From: Selaginella moellendorffii
Lineage: Eukaryota; Streptophyta; Lycopodiopsida; Selaginellales; Selaginellaceae
Assembly (NCBI RefSeq): GCF_000143415.4
Contig: NW_003314308.1
Span: forward strand, 1,344,654 to 1,408,653
DNA: 64,000 bases
Reading direction: 5' to 3'
How positions within the stretch are numbered: position 1 is the first letter of the stretch; the number at the start of each line of letters is the position of its first letter. Position numbers and translations under genes: made by a program. Shown piece after piece: positions 57,301 through 64,000 of this stretch. Below the pieces are notes generated by a model. It ran no database searches, had not been told where the DNA came from, and saw only the letters and a list, made by a program, of their open reading frames with translations.

Positions 57301-58048
57301 CTCCCACAACTTCGAGCTGTCCACTCTTGACTAGGCGGATGAAATCCTGCTTCTCCGAGTCCGAGGCGTCTTGCCACCAGCGATGGAGGTAGGACATCTC
57401 CTCCCAGATGAACTTACGTCGAGGATCCTGAGCACGAGAGGAGACGATCAGGGAAGTTTTTCTAAAACTAAAAGTTTGATGCTCAAAGTTTGTCTAGGTA
57501 GAACTAAAAGTGTGAAGCTCGAGTACCTTGCGAAGAGCTCCAACCACAGTCGAAAGTATGTGTTTCGTGCGCTCCTGGTAGTACTCCTCCACCGTGCGAA
57601 GCCACCCTGGATCGTTGTGAGAGTGAGGCACCACAAACACCTTGAGCTTCTCGCGATTCCACTCGTCACCGCGGTACTTCACTGCCCATCCCTGCGTCCA
57701 CGCGCCACCGTCCTTGTTCTCGAAGGCTATGGCGTCGTAGAGCTCCTTGGTGCTTATGTCCATCACCGCTTCCAATTGCACCCTCGAGGGACTGAGATCG
57801 CGGGCGCCGCGGCGAATCATCGGCATTCCCGGCATCGAGACGATTGGGTCGGCGCTCCAGCTGTAGATCGCCATACCTACAACCAGGAGCAGCAGCGCGA
57901 GCACGATCCCTCCACGAACCCCGCAATCCAAAATCTCGTAGACGAGCCTGTGCCGCCTCTGGATCACTCTCACCTTGCGGCGGCCGCTGCTCGATCCCGA
58001 GGAGGACGATGCCGCCATCGCGCCGGCGAGGGTGGACGAACTATCCAC
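54355..58048 (-). CDS. GMII: Golgi alpha-mannosidase II, GH38 (1156 aa)
   Basis: Trims two mannoses from GlcNAcMan5GlcNAc2 in the Golgi during complex N-glycan formation. Four exons: 58048-57527, 57427-57278, 57215-57183 and 57120-54355 (TGA). Type II membrane protein: a basic cytosolic tail, then a membrane segment at about 46-63 (GGIVLALLLLVVGMAIYSW). GH38 motifs are PHSHNDPGW (zinc ligands H144 and D146), AIDPFGHS with the nucleophile D258, YDIPHTCGPEPAVCCQFD, FPSLSGDFFTYADR and FQHHDGVTGT with a further zinc-ligand His. The C-terminus has ETYDKIPLQGNYYPMPSLAF and RRLTQDDGRGLGQGVMDNR as in plant GMII. Length agrees with the plant enzyme. The start at MDSSST was chosen; an ATG ten codons on is also possible. 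All catalytic residues are present. Confidence 0.95.
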
Positions 58049-58353
58049 TTCTCTTCTCGCTCGCTTTTAGAACATCCTCTATAGTAAAATAAACAAAACA
58101 ATGTAGGACACGCGGCCGTACGCCGTGCATCCGGGAGGGGTACGGAAAGGGGAATGGTTGGCTATGGTGGGTGACTGCGCAAGAACGAGGGTTTGATAGG
58201 GGAGGCGCTGTGGCCGCGGCGCTAGGGTGCGCGTATTGGGAACGCCGCGATGGCGATGGCGTAGCAGCAGCGCAGCAGCAGCGGCGCGGAATCATGCTTG
58301 TAAGGCGCTAGGGAGATCTCCTGTGGCCAGATTCTCCCCCAATCCAGTGAGCC
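58049..58353. promoter_or_regulatory. Divergent promoter region (mannosidase II / casein kinase 1)
   Basis: 305 bp between the two start codons, G+C-rich with GCAGCAGC repeats and no clear TATA box. Two housekeeping genes share it and run in opposite directions. Confidence 0.45.
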
Positions 58354-60507
<2,154 letters not shown>

Positions 60508-61654
60508 CATCGAGTAAGTTTTCCCCCCGCCACCTTGTTTCATTTCCTCCATGGCTTTGGCTTTCTCACGCGAGACAAAAGCAAGCTTCCGCCGCCGCTG
60601 CTGCTACCGTCGTGATTCTTTCATTAACAGGAGTCCATGCTTACGTACGTAATGTGACTCGTCTCATCGGGAAGCTTGAGCTCTTGTCTCGACGCGTTCA
60701 CTTTGTTCCGGGATTAACTTATCAGTGGTTTTGCGAAAGAGAGATGGATCATCGCAGCGCCGAGAGGGAGCGCGTCAAACTTCGTGCTGTGGCCATCGGA
60801 GCACCGTCCGGGACGCCAGTTGCAAGGGATGGAGGAGGAGGAGGGCAGCGTTCGAGCTCCTCATTTCTCGCGGTGCCTGGGAAGCGCGGTGGGATTCCGG
60901 ACGAGGTGTGGAGACCCGGTAGTGATCGTCTTCGTGGCCCGCAAAGTCCATGCGAAATGGTTGTCGCAGGATCAAGGTCCTCTCGATCGTTTGGATCGAT
61001 CCTCGCTCGCATTCTTGCTTGCTCGTCTAGGATCAATCCTTCTTCCAGGATTGATGCTTATGGTGCGATGATGTGGTAAGCGTATGGAACGCTCACTGCT
61101 CGAGTAAGATTGGAGAGGGTTTCTCACAAACCGGCACGTCGTGGACATGAGCTTGCCCAGCCAGAAGCTCTACCACCCGAGCTTGGGGCCGGGCTTTACC
61201 TCCGCTCGGTGGAGAGGGCCGCGTCCTTCGTGCCCGGGGATCAATCTACGCCAGCACCAGTAACGTAGTTCTTCTCTTGCGATCTAGAGGCATTCGTGAG
61301 AGCCGATCGTTCCATTCGTGGGCATCTTCGATTGGAGCCAGCTGAGCACCGAGAGCGGAGGCCATGGAGGTGAATCTCGAGATCGGCGTGGAGAGCTGGG
61401 GAGGACCTCCGGCGTCACGCACGGTCATGGCCTACATCCTCATCGTCGGCGATGGTAACATCCAGGAGCTCCCCTTCGACATCGATGGCGATATGTGCGA
61501 CGAATGCCATGGGGACGATATGGGGCGGCACGGCCAACGGGCGGGGTGGATCTGCGGCGGCTGCTCGAGCTCCTCCACCTGAAGATCAGCGCTTCCCAAG
61601 GAAGAACCCTAATTCTGTCTAAGAGTTTTGTATATTTAGGGCAAAGAAGGAGCT
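60508..61654. other. 3' untranslated / intergenic stretch without a confident gene
   Basis: Likely begins with the CK1 3' untranslated region. G+C-rich frames are open by composition on both strands. One small frame at 61364-61582 (72 codons) has a CDEC...CGGC arrangement that could bind zinc, but there is no other support. It might hold 5' exons or the leader of TAF4. Confidence 0.4.
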
Positions 61655-63558
61655 ATGGCTGCGATGGCGCAGCAAGCGGGAGGAGGTGATGGAGCCGGCA
61701 CTGGTGGTGGCGGCGGTGGCGGCGGCGGTGGCGGTGCCGGGCCACGGAAGACGAGCGTCTCGTTCGGATCGCTCATGCCATTCCTCCAGACGCTTGTGGC
61801 GCCGGAGCAAAATCTCCAGCTCGTGGCGCTCTATGCGAAGATGAAGGTGTGTTCTTTCGCCGCTTTCTAGCTCCACTTGTCTTGATCGCCCTCCACCACA
61901 CCACAGGAGGAGAAGATCTCCCGCGAGGATTTCGTGAGGGGAGCTCGCGTCGTCGCGGGAGAGAAGGTGATTCTGGAAGCTCTCAGTCGGATGAACTCGA
62001 GGGTATGGTGCACGAGAATTTCTACTCGATCGACCCGCGAATTTTTTCATTTTTGTGTCGCCAATGTAGCCTCCACAGGCGCTACACCCAGAACAACCCC
62101 CAGCGCTTGGTGATGGATCATCACAGCAGCCACCATTTACTCCACCAGAACGAAAGCAGCTCGTGAGGAAAGCTTCTGATATGGCCATGACGTCGGGCGG
62201 ACAAGCCAGGTTCCAAATTTGTTTTCTTCCCTCCTTTTGCTCGATCTCACGAGCTTTTGCAGTAAGAAACAAAAGGCTGATCCGGTCCAAAGCCTTGAGC
62301 AGATCAACGATGTAACTGCTGTTGGTGGCGTCAACTTGAAAGTAGAGTTTCTTTTCTTGCTCGCGTTTCGGTTTTCTTACTCTTTTGATTTCAGGAAGAA
62401 GAAGAGCGCTTGCTCACTGCTCCGAGAGAAGAAAGCCGGACTACACCTGAGATGCGAAGGAAGTTTATGGAGGAGGAAGGCCGATTTTTCTTGGAGAAAG
62501 GTCCACTACATACTAAAGTACAAGAAATTGGTATAAAGATTTTGGAGCCATATCGGTGATGCCATTGGTGCCTCTACTTGCAGCCGCGAAACATGGACTC
62601 AAAAGCATCAGTGAGGACGTGGAGCGTTGCTTGTCGATGGTAAGCGTCCCCGTCGTGAAAATTGAGCTTATAGTTTGTGATCCAGAGTGCGGAGGAATTG
62701 TTGTGGGGCTTTCTTCTCAAAACCATCAAAGTGTCCAAGCAGGTACCAGTTTTGCAAACTTCATTTTCAAGTCTCACTGCCCCGCTTCCAGAGATGCGAC
62801 GTTGAAAAGGAACGGCACAGGGTTATGGCGACGCTAGATTTTCAGAAGCAAATCACGGCCATGAGGAAAGAGCAACGGGAATTTCGGCAAAGAAAGCAAG
62901 CCGAAGAAGCCGAGAGATTACGCAAGCTCAACGAGGTTAATGCATCACTCTTTTGAGTGATCCAAGCCCCAAGTTAACTTGTGTCGTGCAGGAGAAAGGA
63001 CCACAAGCAACTGAAGAATCAACTCCAAAATCTCAAAAGGTGAGCACGCTCATGTATGCTTATTTATTTTTTCCTGATGCTTCCAGTGTGTGCCAGGCAC
63101 AACAACAAAACGATGACAAGTTGAGAACCACGGCGGCAAACATTGCAGCTCGCAAGGCTGTGGGAGCCGACGACGTGCTCTCCAAGTGGATGCTAATGGC
63201 CGAACAGAGACAGCAAAAGCAAGCAGCTGCTGGTAAGCTCTTGCAAGTTTGGAAAGCGGAAAAGAATACTTCGTGAGCTTGTAGATGGCTGGGGAAACGC
63301 AGGAACACCAGTTGCCGGCAAGCAGCAGTTCGGTGGTAAGCTCGTTTCCGAGCGATGATGCGTTCCTGACAAACTTTCTTGATAGCTGCGACGCCTCGAG
63401 TGAATGCCCGGCGCTCTGCTCTACCTCAAGCCACCAGAGCTCGGTCGATCATACTCCGGGACCTGGTGGCCTGCCTGGAGAGGGAGCCGGGCATGTCGAC
63501 GTCCCCTCTCCTGTACAGATTCTACGAGCGATTGTCGAGCGAGGAGGTGAATTACTAG
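61655..63558 (+). CDS. TAF4: TFIID subunit TAF4 (432 aa)
   Basis: Subunit of the general transcription factor TFIID. Twelve exons join in frame: 61655-61846, 61907-62002, 62079-62209, 62263-62341, 62395-62530, 62584-62639, 62686-62742, 62792-62935, 62992-63039, 63097-63232, 63285-63335 and 63386-63558 (TAG). A Gly-run precedes an RST domain at about 36-95 (FGSLMPFLQTLVAPEQNLQL, ISREDFVRGARVV). The TAF4 histone-fold/C-terminal domain follows (QINDVTAVGGVNLKEEEERL, EEGRFFLEKGPL, HGLKSISEDVERCLS), then a charged helix (RKEQREFRQRKQAEEAERL) and the conserved end IILRDLVACLEREPGMS. Shorter than the flowering-plant proteins I know, which have a long N-terminus before RST; upstream exons may be missing from this model. 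Confidence 0.92.
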
Positions 63559-64000
63559 AGGAGCACACATTCTAACACTTGCGAGAGATCGAGAGCGTCA
63601 TTTCTCTCCAGGAAAATGGGCCAAGCCTGCGTTTTTGCGGTGTTCGTGGCAGGCAAACAAGAGATCTTCAATGTTGACTTGAGGATAGGTCCCGGGATCG
63701 ATACCCGGCAAGAGAGGAATTTGGCCCGCCGCATGTCATGTCATGTCATAACAGACCTCGTAACGCCACCTAATCACACGAACGACCAAAAAAGAAAATC
63801 CCCCCAATTTATTTCTCGAAAACAAATAACCCCAAAATAGGCCCCCGGCGCCGCCGCCGTCCGATGCGGGCGGCGATCCGACGGCCCGGACCCCAGGCAC
63901 CGCCATTCAATCTGGTTTGCGCAAAGAAAGAAAGAAGAAGAAAAGAAAAAACTCACGCCGAGAAACACACCACGCCGGTGGTGGTGTTTGTGTAGTACCA
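63559..64000. other. TAF4 3' untranslated region and intergenic end
   Basis: No gene recognised. A short tandem CATGT repeat lies at about 63735-63750, and the end (63840-64000) is G+C-rich, then purine-rich, which could be the upstream region of a gene outside the window. Confidence 0.35.

Noticed and set aside
60749-61036. Minus-strand frame of 95 codons after casein kinase 1
   Set aside because: Several frames on both strands are open here because of base composition; no splice structure or motif.

Overview
The window is nuclear DNA of a land plant with very compact introns (mostly about 45-100 bp). Gene content (P-L-S pentatricopeptide proteins, plant-type CYP51, plant Golgi mannosidase II, plant-type casein kinase 1, TAF4) and the style of the introns point to a lycophyte, most likely Selaginella. 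That assignment is inference from gene style, not from a database match. There are no rRNA or tRNA genes, no CRISPR array and no bacterial operons.

The window has two contrasting halves. From 1 to about 52.4 kb it is a shuffled, repeatedly duplicated region. It opens with the 3' part of an apparently intact SUV3 mitochondrial RNA helicase gene. Then come four intact and one broken member of an F-box family (3.8, 15.0, 18.4 and 20.6 kb; broken at 7.3 kb), broken SUV3 copies, broken PPR copies, an unrecognised five-exon gene (9.0-10.3 kb), a complete CYP51 gene (21.8-23.4 kb) and a long PPR gene (23.7-25.7 kb). Pieces of SUV3, CYP51, PPR and F-box genes recur in many combinations, often fused to one another and in both orientations.

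Between 26.5 and 52.4 kb lie four copies (A-D) of a gene encoding a P-loop NTPase, which in two copies (A, C) is followed by a domain resembling the restriction-endonuclease-like domain of Crinkler/RHS-type proteins. Copies A and C keep the nuclease-like region but are broken. Copies B and D keep a full NTPase reading frame of 441 codons but share a deletion that removes the nuclease-like region. AT-rich repeat blocks and PPR fragments separate the copies, and the stretch 28.1-36.1 kb is duplicated at 42.4-52.5 kb. Inside the second copy sits a small LTR element of TRIM type with a 5-bp target duplication. The empty site is preserved in the first copy.

From 52.6 to 63.6 kb the DNA is ordinary, gene-dense and apparently single-copy: a coiled-coil protein (possibly TSNAXIP1-like, a ciliary/sperm family), Golgi alpha-mannosidase II, a casein kinase 1 and TFIID subunit TAF4, each with a complete exon model that stays in frame across every junction.
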